Shown piece by piece: positions 44,117 through 53,700 of a stretch of 64,000 nt of DNA (position 1 is its first letter; every line of letters begins with the position of its first letter). The notes under the pieces are model-generated. The model searched no databases. It saw only the letters and a program-made list of their open reading frames with translations, and was not told the DNA's origin. A program made the position numbers and the translations under genes. The DNA is from Phyllobacterium sophorae. GTDB lineage: Bacteria; Pseudomonadota; Alphaproteobacteria; Rhizobiales; Rhizobiaceae. Location of the stretch: assembly GCF_003010965.1 (NCBI RefSeq), contig NZ_PGGM01000008.1, positions 124,001 to 188,000 on the forward strand, read 5' to 3'.

Positions 44117-45226
44117 TCAAAACGTATGCGGGCCCGCCGGGCCTTCCGGCGTATTGAAGATGAACAGCGATTGCGCGGGAATACGCACTTTGACGGTCGC
44201 TCCCTGATCAAAGGGGGTATCGGCGTCGACAAGGATCTCATCCTTGCCGAGACGCACTGCATGGCGCCAATGCCCGCCAGGATAGCTGACACTCGCCACC
44301 TGTCCGCGCAATTCCAGCGCGCCCGGTTCGAGGGCTGCACCATCACCATTGCCTGTGAGGCTTGCTGCCTCCGCACGGAACCGCAGTTCAACTGGGCCCG
44401 TAGCCAACCTTCGTCCGGCACGGGCCGTCACCGTGGCAGCATTGAACGCGCCTTCCTGCAATTCGATCTGTTCGCCCTTAACGCTCACCTGCATGGACAA
44501 AACGTTCTCGGCCCCCATGAAGGCAGCGACGAAAGGGGTGGCGGGCTTGTTGTAAACCTCTTCCGGCGATCCTTGCTGCTCGATCCTTCCCGCATTCATG
44601 ATGACGATACGGTCCGCCATCACCATGGCTTCCTCACGGTCATGGGTGACATGGATCGCCGTGATGCCAAGACGCTTTTGCAGCGAACGGATTTCATGGC
44701 GCACCGTCAGCCTTATACGTGCGTCAAGATTGGACAGCGGCTCGTCGAGCAGAAGAATCTCCGGATCCACCGCCAGCGCGCGGCCGAGTGCTACCCGCTG
44801 CCGTTGGCCACCGGAAAGCTGTCCCGGCTTGCGATTGCCGAGACCGGAAAGGCCGAGCAGGTTCTGCATTTCTGAAACACGGGCGTCGATATCGCCGCGG
44901 GAGTGTTTCTGCAATTTCAGGCCGTAGCCGATATTCTGAGCGACGGTCATATGCGGCCACAACGCATAGGACTGAAAGACCAGCGCCATGCCGCGTTTGT
45001 CCGGTGGCATCTGGGTGACATCGCGATCAGCAACCTGGATGGAACCTGCAAAGGGCTTGGCAAAGCCAGCAATCGTGCGCAGCAATGTCGTCTTGCCGCA
45101 GCCGGACGAGCCGAGAAGAGCGACGAATTCTCCCTTTTCAATACCAAGGTCAAGTTTGTCGAGGACCGTCGTTGTGCCATAGCCGACGCTCATCTTCTCC
45201 ACCTTGAGGAAAGCCCGCATATCCAT
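44117..45226 (-). CDS. ABC transporter ATP-binding protein (PotA/UgpC-like)
   Basis: This 369-residue protein is the first gene of the operon. Walker A GSSGCGKTTLL (Ser instead of Pro at the second place), Q-loop QSYALWPHM, signature [15 protein letters not shown], Walker [13 protein letters not shown] and H-loop HVTHDREEA are intact. The C-terminal TOBE-type domain includes VELRFRAEAASLT and QVASVSYPGGHWRHAVRL. An ATG two codons inside (45220) is an equal candidate. A dyad centred on CAGCTG (45239-45256) lies 13 bases before the start. The 74-base gap after it has no strong hairpin. Confidence 0.93.
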   Translation of the reverse strand: MDMRAFLKVEKMSVGYGTTTVLDKLDLGIEKGEFVALLGSSGCGKTTLLRTIAGFAKPFAGSIQVADRDVTQMPPDKRGMALVFQSYALWPHMTVAQNIGYGLKLQKHSRGDIDARVSEMQNLLGLSGLGNRKPGQLSGGQRQRVALGRALAVDPEILLLDEPLSNLDARIRLTVRHEIRSLQKRLGITAIHVTHDREEAMVMADRIVIMNAGRIEQQGSPEEVYNKPATPFVAAFMGAENVLSMQVSVKGEQIELQEGAFNAATVTARAGRRLATGPVELRFRAEAASLTGNGDGAALEPGALELRGQVASVSYPGGHWRHAVRLGKDEILVDADTPFDQGATVKVRIPAQSLFIFNTPEGPAGPHTF

Positions 45227-45238
45227 GTTTCATCCCCG

Positions 45239-45256
45239 ATTGCACAGCTGCGCAAT
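45239..45256. promoter_or_regulatory. Possible LacI operator, dyad centred on CAGCTG
   Basis: ATTGCACAGCTGCGCAAT is an 18-bp palindrome with one mismatched pair, 13 bases upstream of the ATPase start. Its TGCACAGCTGCG core is repeated at 12201-12212 before ugpB. A second small dyad, TGAAAAATTTTCA (45298-45310), lies in the same 231-base divergent spacer. Confidence 0.45.
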
Positions 45257-45457
45257 TTTTTCTTTGTAATGTCTGTTTATAACAGCGGCGTGACAAGTGA
45301 AAAATTTTCATCGGAGCGTGCACCAGCCGTCCAGGCTCGACAGGATCATAGTTTTTTACGAATGTCATAGAACCGTTATCCGGCTTGTATAGAGGTGGCC
45401 GATCATTATGAACCTGCACTCGTCCGTAGCGGGTTCCATCATCCACAAGGGGTTATC

Positions 45458-46432
45458 ATGCGCCAACTTCTCGCTGCCACCATCTTCTTGGCCGCAGGCC
45501 TGCACCCGGCATTTGCGGCCGAAGGCACGCTTTTCCTATATACAAGCCAACCCAATACCGATGCTCAGCAGACCGCCGATGCTTTCATGGCCAAGAACCC
45601 GGGCATCAAGGTCGAATGGGTGCGCGACGGTACCCCCAAGATCATGGCGAAGCTGCGCGCCGAAATCGAAGCAGGCAATCCCCAGCCAGACGTCCTGTTG
45701 ATCTCGGATGTCGTCACAATGGAAGGGTTGAAGAAGGAAGGGCGCCTGCTTCCATTCAAGGACGCCGATACCAAAGGCATCGACCCGGCTCTGATTGACA
45801 AGGACGGAACCTATTTTTCCACCAAGCTGATCACCACAGGTATTGTCTATAACGCCAAGGCTCCATTCGTTCCGACAAGCTGGAGCGATCTGACGAAGCC
45901 GGAAGCCAAGAACCTTGTCAGCATGCCGAGCCCGCTCAGTTCCGGCGCGGCGATGATCCACACCGTGACGCTGACCGGCAATCTTTCGCAAGGTTGGGAT
46001 TATTATGCTGAACTCGCCAAGAACGGTGCTCAGCCAGCCGGAGGCAATGGCGATGTATTGAAGGCTGTCAGCGGCGGCGACAAGCTCTATGGCATGATCG
46101 TCGACTACATGCCGATCCGCGAAAAGGCCAAGGGCGCACCGGTCGAGTTCGTCTTCCCGAAAGAGGGCGTTTCTGCCGTCACCGAGCCGGTTGCCATTCT
46201 CTCGAGCGCAAAGAACCCGCAAGCGGCAAAAGCATTCGTCAATTTCCTCCTATCGGAGGAAGGTCAGAAAGTCGCCGTGAAGCAGGGCTATATTCCGGCG
46301 CGCGCCGATGCCGGCCTGCCGGCCGGCTATCCGGACCGTTCATCGATCAAGGTCCTGACCTACGACGCCGCCGCCGCATTGGCCAATGATACGGCCAACA
46401 AGGAAAAATTCAGCGAAGTCATGGGGCAGTAG
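45458..46432 (+). CDS. Fbp/AfuA-type ABC transporter substrate-binding protein
   Basis: The protein has 324 residues from the ATG at 45458, after AAGGGG. A Sec signal peptide ends near AFA before AEGTLFLYTSQPN. The mature part has the type II binding-protein pattern of ferric, phosphonate and hexose-phosphate binders: KVEWVRDGTPKIMAKLRAEIEAGNPQPDVLLISD and AKAFVNFLLSEEGQKVAVKQGYIP. The tandem tyrosines of ferric-binding proteins are not evident at the usual place, so an organic phosphate ligand is as likely as iron. The permease gene follows after 6 bases; the matching ATPase gene is on the other strand. Confidence 0.88.
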   Translation: MRQLLAATIFLAAGLHPAFAAEGTLFLYTSQPNTDAQQTADAFMAKNPGIKVEWVRDGTPKIMAKLRAEIEAGNPQPDVLLISDVVTMEGLKKEGRLLPFKDADTKGIDPALIDKDGTYFSTKLITTGIVYNAKAPFVPTSWSDLTKPEAKNLVSMPSPLSSGAAMIHTVTLTGNLSQGWDYYAELAKNGAQPAGGNGDVLKAVSGGDKLYGMIVDYMPIREKAKGAPVEFVFPKEGVSAVTEPVAILSSAKNPQAAKAFVNFLLSEEGQKVAVKQGYIPARADAGLPAGYPDRSSIKVLTYDAAAALANDTANKEKFSEVMGQ

Positions 46433-46438
46433 GCATCC

Positions 46439-48190
46439 TTGACTGTCACCCAATCCATAAGCGACCACAAAGGGCCCGCATCCATCGATGCGGGCCTGCT
46501 GGCAAAGATCTGGCAAAAACTCTCGCGCAACGTCCAGCTCTCGAGCCTTGTCATTCTCGCCATCATTTTCCTGTTGAGCTTGCTCCCGGTCCTGCGCCTG
46601 TTGCTCACAGCGATTGCACCCGGCGGAGAAATCGACCTTGCAGCCCTTGGCAGCCGTCTCACGGGCCCCTCGGCCGTCCGTGCCACGTTGAATACACTGG
46701 ACACTGCCTTTTTCGGCGCCTTGCTGGCGCTGGTAATCGGCGCGCCCTTCTCGGTCGCCGTTGCAATGACCGATCTGCCCGGACGCCGGACGCTGGGCTT
46801 TATGCTTCTGCTGCCGCTCATGATCGCGCCTCAGGTCATGGCGCTCTCCTGGCTGCATCTGTTTGGGCCATCCAGCACGCTATTGGGTGCCTTTGGCCTT
46901 GCGCCAACACCCGGTACGGCCAATCCACTGCTCGGGCGCGATGGCATCATCCTTCTTTATGCCATCCAGCATGCGCCCATTGTTTTCGTCACGCTGCGCG
47001 CAGGGCTTTCCCGGGTACCGCGAGATCTGGTGGAGGCGGCGCGCTCATCCGGTTCATCACCGCGCCTCGCGCTGCTGACGATCGTTCTGCCAATGGTCCG
47101 CCCCTACCTCGTCGCCGCCACTGCCCTGGCATTTGTTTCCGGCGTGGGCAATTTCGGTATTCCTGCGCTTCTCGGCATGCCGGTCAACTATCTGACGCTG
47201 ACCACACTGATCTATCAACGGATCGCCAGTTTCGGTCCGAGCGTCCTGCCGCAGGTAGCGGCACTTTCGGTTTTGATCGCCATGCTTGCTCTGCTTGGTA
47301 TAACGCTGCAAGCATTGGCGATGCGGCGCACGGGTCATCGTTTCACCGCAGGCATGCCCGCGCGCTTTGCCCTTGGGCGCTGGCGGCTGCCACTCGCATT
47401 GCTTGGCTGGCTGGCCATCCTGTTCATGCTGATCCTGCCAGCTTTGGCATTGGTAACCACGGCGCTCATTCCATCTTTCGGCGTGCCGCTCACCTGGTCA
47501 ACGGTGACATTCTCCAATTTCGAGGAAGTTCTCTTCCGTCAGGCCTCGACCAGCCGTGCCTTGCGCAATTCGGCCATGCTCGCAGGAAGTGCTGCACTGA
47601 TCCTCGCCTTTGGTACTATTCCCCTGGCAATCGGCATCGAGCGGTTCTCACGCCTGTCGCAACGGGTGCTGCACGGTGTCATCGAACTGCCTTACGCATT
47701 GCCGGGCATCGTTCTCGCCATCGCCTGCATTCTTCTGTTCCTGCGGCCGTTGCCCCTATTGGGTAGCCTTTACGGCACGGCTTGGATCATCCTCGCTGCC
47801 TACCTCATGCGTTTCTTTGCACTGGCAATGAAGCCTGTCGCCACCGCCGTTGGACAAATTTCCCGTGACCTTGATGAAGCGGCGGCCGTCTCAGGCGCTC
47901 GCCCCTTGCGCCGTATGCTGACGATCACTGCGCCGCTGGCCGCACCAGCAGCTGTTGCAGGCGCGCTGCTTGTCTTCATGAGTGCCTTCAATGAACTGAC
48001 CGTCTCGGCACTGCTATGGTCCAGCGGCAATGAGACGCTCGGCGTCGTGCTGTTCAGCCTGGAGGAGGCCGGTCTCGGCACCCAGGCGGCGGCAATAGCC
48101 GTCACCACGATTATTGTCGTGACCCTGCTGCTGTTCCTTCTCGACCGGCTTGGAAAAAAGCTGCCCGCAGGCGTTTTGCCCTGGCGCTAG
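46439..48190 (+). CDS. Fused two-domain ABC transporter permease (FbpB/AfuB type)
   Basis: The protein has 583 residues, starting with TTG at 46439, six bases after the binding protein stop. Two permease domains are joined in one chain: the first coupling loop is LVEAARSSGSSPRLALLTIVLPMVRP and the second is LDEAAAVSGARPLRRMLTITAPLAAPA. About twelve membrane spans are visible. This fused form is typical of iron, 2-aminoethylphosphonate and hexose-phosphate importers. Its TAG stop is followed at the very next base by the stop of the ATPase gene on the opposite strand. Confidence 0.92.
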   Translation: MTVTQSISDHKGPASIDAGLLAKIWQKLSRNVQLSSLVILAIIFLLSLLPVLRLLLTAIAPGGEIDLAALGSRLTGPSAVRATLNTLDTAFFGALLALVIGAPFSVAVAMTDLPGRRTLGFMLLLPLMIAPQVMALSWLHLFGPSSTLLGAFGLAPTPGTANPLLGRDGIILLYAIQHAPIVFVTLRAGLSRVPRDLVEAARSSGSSPRLALLTIVLPMVRPYLVAATALAFVSGVGNFGIPALLGMPVNYLTLTTLIYQRIASFGPSVLPQVAALSVLIAMLALLGITLQALAMRRTGHRFTAGMPARFALGRWRLPLALLGWLAILFMLILPALALVTTALIPSFGVPLTWSTVTFSNFEEVLFRQASTSRALRNSAMLAGSAALILAFGTIPLAIGIERFSRLSQRVLHGVIELPYALPGIVLAIACILLFLRPLPLLGSLYGTAWIILAAYLMRFFALAMKPVATAVGQISRDLDEAAAVSGARPLRRMLTITAPLAAPAAVAGALLVFMSAFNELTVSALLWSSGNETLGVVLFSLEEAGLGTQAAAIAVTTIIVVTLLLFLLDRLGKKLPAGVLPWR

Positions 48191-49225
48191 TTATGGAATG
48201 ATCCAGGCGTCGCTGACGGCAACGCGCACTTTTTCGCCAATCGCGACCGCCGTGGAGCAATCGAGAGTCAAGCGTTCCCCATTGATAAGTTCCAACTGCG
48301 TTTCGTGCACTGGGCCTCGATAGGTCGTTTCCTTCACAATCGCAGCAAGGCCTTCATCGGAAAGGATAATCGCTTCCGGTCTCAGCAAAACCTGCACCCG
48401 GTCAGCGCCGTGGGCTTGACCGCGCGCTTTCACCCAATGGCCGTCAATGTCGAGAACGGTCGACGACCCATTGCGCTGCATGACCGTTGCGGACACAACC
48501 GCACCGCGCCCGATGAACCCGGCAACGGCCTGGTCCGATGGAGAATGATAGACTTCGGCAGGGGAGGCGACCTGCAGTATGTTTCCCGCATTCATCACAG
48601 CGATGCGGTCGGAGAGTGCCAATGCCTCCGACTGATCGTGCGTGACATAAACGATCGTCGCGCGCGTGCGGCGATGAATATCACGGAATGCTTCGACCAT
48701 GGAGGCCCTCAGGTGCATATCGAGATTGGCAAGCGGCTCGTCGAAGAGAATGATCCTGGCATCCGCCACCAGGCAACGGGCGAGAGCGACGCGCTGGCGC
48801 TGGCCGCCGGACAGTTCCTCAATCCGCCGCTTGGCGTAGCCGGTAAGACCCACACTCTCAAGCACGGCATCGACGCGGCCGGCAATTTCAGTGCGGGCAA
48901 CTTTGCGTGTCTTTAGCGGGTAGGCGACGTTTTCGGCCACATCCATATGAGGCCACAACGCATAGGACTGGAACACCACGCCGACACCCCGCTCTTCCGG
49001 CAATTTTTGCTGCCGGGCATCGGCAATCACCTCATCCCCAAATGCAATCTGCCCGGCATCCGGCGCTTCAAAGCCGGCCAGCACGCGCAGCAACGTCGTC
49101 TTACCGCAACCGGAGGGACCGAGGAGCGAGGTAAACGAGCCGGTTGGAAAACTGAGCGAGACATCGTTAAGCGCGACGATTCCGCCGAAGCGTTTCGTCA
49201 GGTTCTGGACAGAAATTTCGGTCAT
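48191..49225 (-). CDS. ABC transporter ATP-binding protein (FbpC type), convergent with its permease
   Basis: The protein has 344 residues from the ATG at 49225; the upstream open frame has no family features. Walker A GPSGCGKTTLLRVLAGF, Q-loop QSYALWPHM, signature [15 protein letters not shown], Walker B IILFDEPLANLD and H-loop YVTHDQSEA are present, with a TOBE-type C-terminus (VLLRPEAIILSDEG). It is the natural partner of the fused permease, but it is transcribed in the opposite direction and ends at the base next to that gene's stop. It therefore needs its own promoter, in the spacer shared with the RND operon. Confidence 0.93.
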   Translation of the reverse strand: MTEISVQNLTKRFGGIVALNDVSLSFPTGSFTSLLGPSGCGKTTLLRVLAGFEAPDAGQIAFGDEVIADARQQKLPEERGVGVVFQSYALWPHMDVAENVAYPLKTRKVARTEIAGRVDAVLESVGLTGYAKRRIEELSGGQRQRVALARCLVADARIILFDEPLANLDMHLRASMVEAFRDIHRRTRATIVYVTHDQSEALALSDRIAVMNAGNILQVASPAEVYHSPSDQAVAGFIGRGAVVSATVMQRNGSSTVLDIDGHWVKARGQAHGADRVQVLLRPEAIILSDEGLAAIVKETTYRGPVHETQLELINGERLTLDCSTAVAIGEKVRVAVSDAWIIP

Positions 49226-49380
49226 GCGCTGCTTTTCAATTTTGTCTGAAACATCACCCCGCCTATGGCCCGAAGCTGTAACAAATGTGTGACGAGCATT
49301 TGATGTCGATACGCTATCCGGCGAAAAACCCAATCGGCGCCTATACCTGGCATAGAAAGAGCGGCCACGCAGCCACAAAT

Positions 49381-49405
49381 CATTACAAAACTATAATTTG
49401 TAATG
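49381..49405. promoter_or_regulatory. Operator-like inverted repeat overlapping a TATAAT box, RND operon
   Basis: CATTACAAA (49381-49389) and TTTGTAATG (49397-49405) form a perfect 9+9 inverted repeat with a 7-base centre. The centre and first base of the right arm contain TATAAT at 49392-49397, a perfect -10 box, 68 bases before the adaptor start. The -35 region is poor. Repressors of the TetR or MarR families bind sites of this kind; no such gene is adjacent. Confidence 0.6.
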
Positions 49406-49465
49406 GTTGGCAGAGGGATTAGTGCTGAGGCATTGGGTGCACCTTCCAAGGAAGAGAAATATCTC

Positions 49466-50710
49466 ATGAAGCGCATCGGCCTTGTGATTGCTATCCCGGT
49501 CATAGTCGGCGTCGGCTCTTTCCTTGCCTACCCCGAGTTGCGTGCGTCTGCACCCGATACACGGGCGCTGCCTTCCGCCTCGCTCTCAGTGTCGAACAGT
49601 GATGCGGCACCCGCTGGGAAAAGGCGCAAAGGTTCCGCCATACCCCTTGTCGTTGTCGCCGAGGCGAAGGCGGAGGACGTCCCTGTCACCAAAACCGTCG
49701 TGGGGACAATCGAGCCCGTGGATACGGTCGCCATACGGCCGCAAATCGACGGTGTTGTCATTGCCGACAACGTTACTGACGGCCAGATGGTCAAGGCCGG
49801 CGATGTGCTCTTTCGTCTCGATGACCGGGCCATCCGCGCCATGATCGACAAGGATCAGGCTCAGCTTGCCAAGGACGAGGCCAGCCTGGTCGCAGCCAAT
49901 CTCGATCTGTCCGGTGCGCAGGATCTTGAAAAACGCCATGTCGATACGACCCAGCAGGTCTATCAGGCCGAAGCCGCCGTAAAGGTGCTCGAAGCCTCCA
50001 TCGCCATGGACAAGGCGCAGATCGAAGCCGATCAGGTCCAGCTGTCCTATATGACGATCAGTGCGCCGATCGACGGACGTGTCGGTGTCGTCAACACCTC
50101 GATAGGCAATCTGGTTCGCACGGCCGACACCGGAAACGGCCTCTTGACGATCACCAGGATGAAGCCGCTGCGCGTCTCTTTCACCGTGGCCGAAAGCGAC
50201 CTGCCGGCGTTTAGGGGAGCCGTAGCCGATCATCCGGCCAATGTTCAAATCAAGTTACCCGGGAGCAAGGATACGATTGCAGCCGGCACATTGAACTTTA
50301 TCGATTCCAGCGTCGATACCGCCTCAGGCACCGTCGTGCTGAAGGCCGGCCTGCCCAATGACGACGGGGCGCTTTGGCCCGGTCAATATGTGACCGCAAT
50401 TGTCGATCTGAGCGTTCACAAGAATGCCACGACGGTGCCATTGATCGCTGTCCAGCAGGGGAACGACGGATCCTTCGTCTTCCTCGTCCATGCGGACAAG
50501 ACCGTCGCGATGCAGCCGGTCACCCTTGCCACCACCGTTGGCGATATCGCTGTCATAGCGTCCGGCATCAAGCCGGGAGATCAGGTTGTCGTTGATGGGC
50601 AGCTGCATCTGCAGGATGGAGCCACGGTGCACACGACCCTGGCACAAGCGTCTGGAACCCCGCCGCCTGCCGACAAAGACAATTCAGCCTCAGTCGAGGC
50701 CTCGAGATGA
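49466..50710 (+). CDS. RND efflux system periplasmic adaptor subunit (MFP)
   Basis: The protein has 414 residues from the ATG at 49466 (MKRIGLVIAIPVIVGVGSFL), preceded by AAGGAAGAG. An in-frame ATG at 49403 lies inside the promoter dyad and is rejected. After a membrane anchor come the barrel-sandwich half motif (VDTVAIRPQIDGVVIADNVTDGQMVKAGDVLFRLDD), a long alpha-hairpin coiled coil (about 145-205), the second half (LSYMTISAPIDGRVGVVNTSIGN) and a beta-barrel domain. It links the inner-membrane pump to an outer-membrane channel, not encoded here. It overlaps the pump gene by 4 bases. Confidence 0.94.
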   Translation: MKRIGLVIAIPVIVGVGSFLAYPELRASAPDTRALPSASLSVSNSDAAPAGKRRKGSAIPLVVVAEAKAEDVPVTKTVVGTIEPVDTVAIRPQIDGVVIADNVTDGQMVKAGDVLFRLDDRAIRAMIDKDQAQLAKDEASLVAANLDLSGAQDLEKRHVDTTQQVYQAEAAVKVLEASIAMDKAQIEADQVQLSYMTISAPIDGRVGVVNTSIGNLVRTADTGNGLLTITRMKPLRVSFTVAESDLPAFRGAVADHPANVQIKLPGSKDTIAAGTLNFIDSSVDTASGTVVLKAGLPNDDGALWPGQYVTAIVDLSVHKNATTVPLIAVQQGNDGSFVFLVHADKTVAMQPVTLATTVGDIAVIASGIKPGDQVVVDGQLHLQDGATVHTTLAQASGTPPPADKDNSASVEASR

Positions 50711-53700
50711 ATATTTCATCCATTTTCATCCGGCGGCCCATTGCGACGATTCTGCTTTCAGTTGCGCTTGCCGCCTCCGGCCTTTTTGCCTACAGGTTCC
50801 TGCCGGTGGCTGCCCTGCCGGAGGTCGATTTTCCGATCATAACGGTCTCGGCCAAACTTCCGGGCGCTGCCCCGGACACGATGGCCAACGCGGTGGCGAC
50901 GCCGCTTATCAAACAGTTTTCGACAATCCAGGCCATTTCCACGATCAGTGCGACCAGCACGCTCGGCTCAACCCAGATCACCCTGGAATTTGATCTCAAC
51001 CGCAATATCGACCAAGCGGCGGCTGACGTCGAGGCAGCCATCGCCAGCACCCTGCGGCGATTGCCGGCCAACATGACCACACCGCCCAGCTACAGGAAGA
51101 CCAATCCGGCCGATGCGCCGGTGGTTCTTGTCGCATTGCAAAGTGACACGATGCAGCTGTCAAAACTGGATGACTATGCCGAGAACGTGATGTCACCGGC
51201 GTTTTCGACAATTACGGGTGTGGGCGAAGTCCAGGTGCTCGGCGCCAAGCAATATGCGGTGCGCGTCGAGGTCGATCCCCATGCGGCAACGGCGCGTGGG
51301 ATTGGTCTGGACGAATTGACGAACGCCGTGGCCGCCAACAATTCGATTGCACCCGTCGGAACGATATCGAGCCCGACACAGCAGATGGCGATCGAGGCCG
51401 ATACCCAAGCCCAAAATGCCGATACGTTCCGCCAGATCATCGTTGCGTCCCCGAACGGCAAGCTTGTTCGTCTTGGCGACGTGGCGCGGGTCGTCGATTC
51501 AGTCGCCACCACCCAGACCGAAAGCAGATATGATGGCAAGCAATCGCTGGTTCTGGCGGTATTTCGCCAGCCCGGTGCCAATACGGTCGATGTCGTGGAT
51601 CGTGTCAAAGCCATACTCCCGCAGTTTACGCAGGACCTTGGCCCGTCAGCCAGTATCCACATCCTCAACGATCGCTCGGCCTCGATCCGGCAGGCAGTTT
51701 CGGACGTGCAGTTTACACTCATCCTCACCATTGGCCTGGTGATCATGGTCATCTTCGTATTTCTGCGCCGCCTGTCAGCGACCATGATCCCGATCATTGC
51801 GGTGCCGCTTTCGCTGATTGCGACGCTGGGCGCGATGTATGTGATGGGCTTTTCAATCGACAACATTTCCCTTCTCGGCCTGACGCTGTCCGTAGGATTG
51901 GTCGTCGACGACGCAATCGTCATGCTGGAAAATATAACGCGGCACATTGAGGACGGTATGTCGCCGCGCGATGCGGCATTAAAGGGCAGCGCGGAGATTG
52001 GTTTCACCATCATCTCGATCACGACATCGCTCGTTGCGGTGTTTATTCCCATTCTGCTCATGGGCGGCGTTGTCGGGCGCATCTTCAATGAATTCGCTGT
52101 CGTTGTTACCGTCGCCATTATCGCCTCGGCGCTGATATCACTGACCTTGACACCCATGTTGTGCAGCCATTTGCGCAATGAAAAGCATAGCGTCGGCGCA
52201 AGGAGGCCATTTACGGAACGCGTTTTCGACGTCGTTCAGGCCGGCTATATGCGGGTCCTTGATCTTTGCCTCGCCTTCCGCCCGGTCATTCTGACCGTGT
52301 TTCTGCTCACGGTGGTGGCAACAGCCTATCTTTTTGATACCATCAACAAGGGCTTCCTGCCGACCGAAGATATCGGCCAATTGTCGATCTCGACCGAAGC
52401 GCGGCAGGACATCTCGTTCGATGCGATGGTGGCGCTGCAAAAACAGGTGGCCGATGCGATCTCCAGCCGGCCCTACGTCGCACACCTCGTCTCCAATGTT
52501 GGTGGCGGCTTCAATTCGTCCAGTCTCAATCAGGGGCGTTTCTTTGTCGAGTTGAAACCGAAAGCGGAGCGTGCGCCGCTTGAGAGCGTTCTGAGCGATC
52601 TTCGCCGGACGCTGGCGAAAGTACCGGGGATCAACAGCTATCCCGTTGCGGTGCAAAATCTGCGCATTGGCGGCGTATCGTCCAACGCCGCATATCAATA
52701 TGTCCTTCAAAGCGTCAACGCCGCTGATCTTTATCCCTGGTCGCAAAAATTCATGCTGGCAATGCAGCAGGAACGGAGCGTCTTCGTCGACGTCTCCAGC
52801 AACCTGCAGAACAATGCGCTGCAGGCCAATCTCGTTATCGACCAGGACAAGGCGCAACTGTTCGGCGTCAGTTCGGACCAACTTCGCAACACGCTGTATT
52901 ACGGGTTCGGTACCAATCAGGCGTCGACAATCTTCTCCACCGGCGACAGCTACCAGGTCATTCTCGAACTCGATCCCGCAATTCCATGGACTGCCGACAA
53001 ACTCGATCAGGTACAGATCCGCTCGACGACGACCAGCAAGCTGATACCGTTTTCGGCATTCGCACATGTGGAGCGCAAGACGGGTTTGCTTGCGGTCAAT
53101 CAGCTGGGCCAGCTGCCCGCCGTCACCATCTCCTTCAATCTGCCGCAGGGCGTGGCGCTAGGGCAGGCGTTGCAGGAACTCGACACGCTGAAGACACAGC
53201 TTAACGTCCCCAATACCATCACTTCGAGTTTCACCGGCACTGCCAAAGTGTTCGAGCAGTCACTTGCCAATCAGGGCCTGCTCGTCGGCGCGGCAATCCT
53301 GACGATCTATATCGTGCTGGGAATACTCTATGAAAGTTTCGTCCACCCGCTCACCATCCTCACCGGTCTGCCGGCGGCGGCCGCAGGTGCGCTCGCCACG
53401 CTGGAAGTGTTCGGCTACGACCTCAGCGTCATTGCGATTATCGGCATCCTCATGCTGATCGGTATCGTCAAGAAGAATGCCATCATGATGATTGATTTTG
53501 CGCTTGCCCGTCAAAGGGCGGGCGAGACCTCGTTCGATGCCATACGGGAGGCCTGCCTCGTGCGTTTCCGCCCCATCATGATGACGACGTTCGCCGCCCT
53601 GATGGGTACCATTCCCATCGCCATAGGCGCCGGCGCGAGCTCCGAACTGCGCCAGCCACTTGGTGTGGCCGTGGTCGGCGGACTTATGGTTTCGCAGGTT

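Noticed and set aside
45458-48190. Naming this transporter as a ferric iron or 2-aminoethylphosphonate importer
   Set aside because: The binding protein lacks clear ferric tyrosines and nothing in the sequence separates phosphonate, hexose-phosphate or other ligands.
51174-52178. Antisense open frame of 334 codons inside the RND pump gene
   Set aside because: Ser/Thr/Arg-rich translation typical of the reverse complement of a membrane protein gene.
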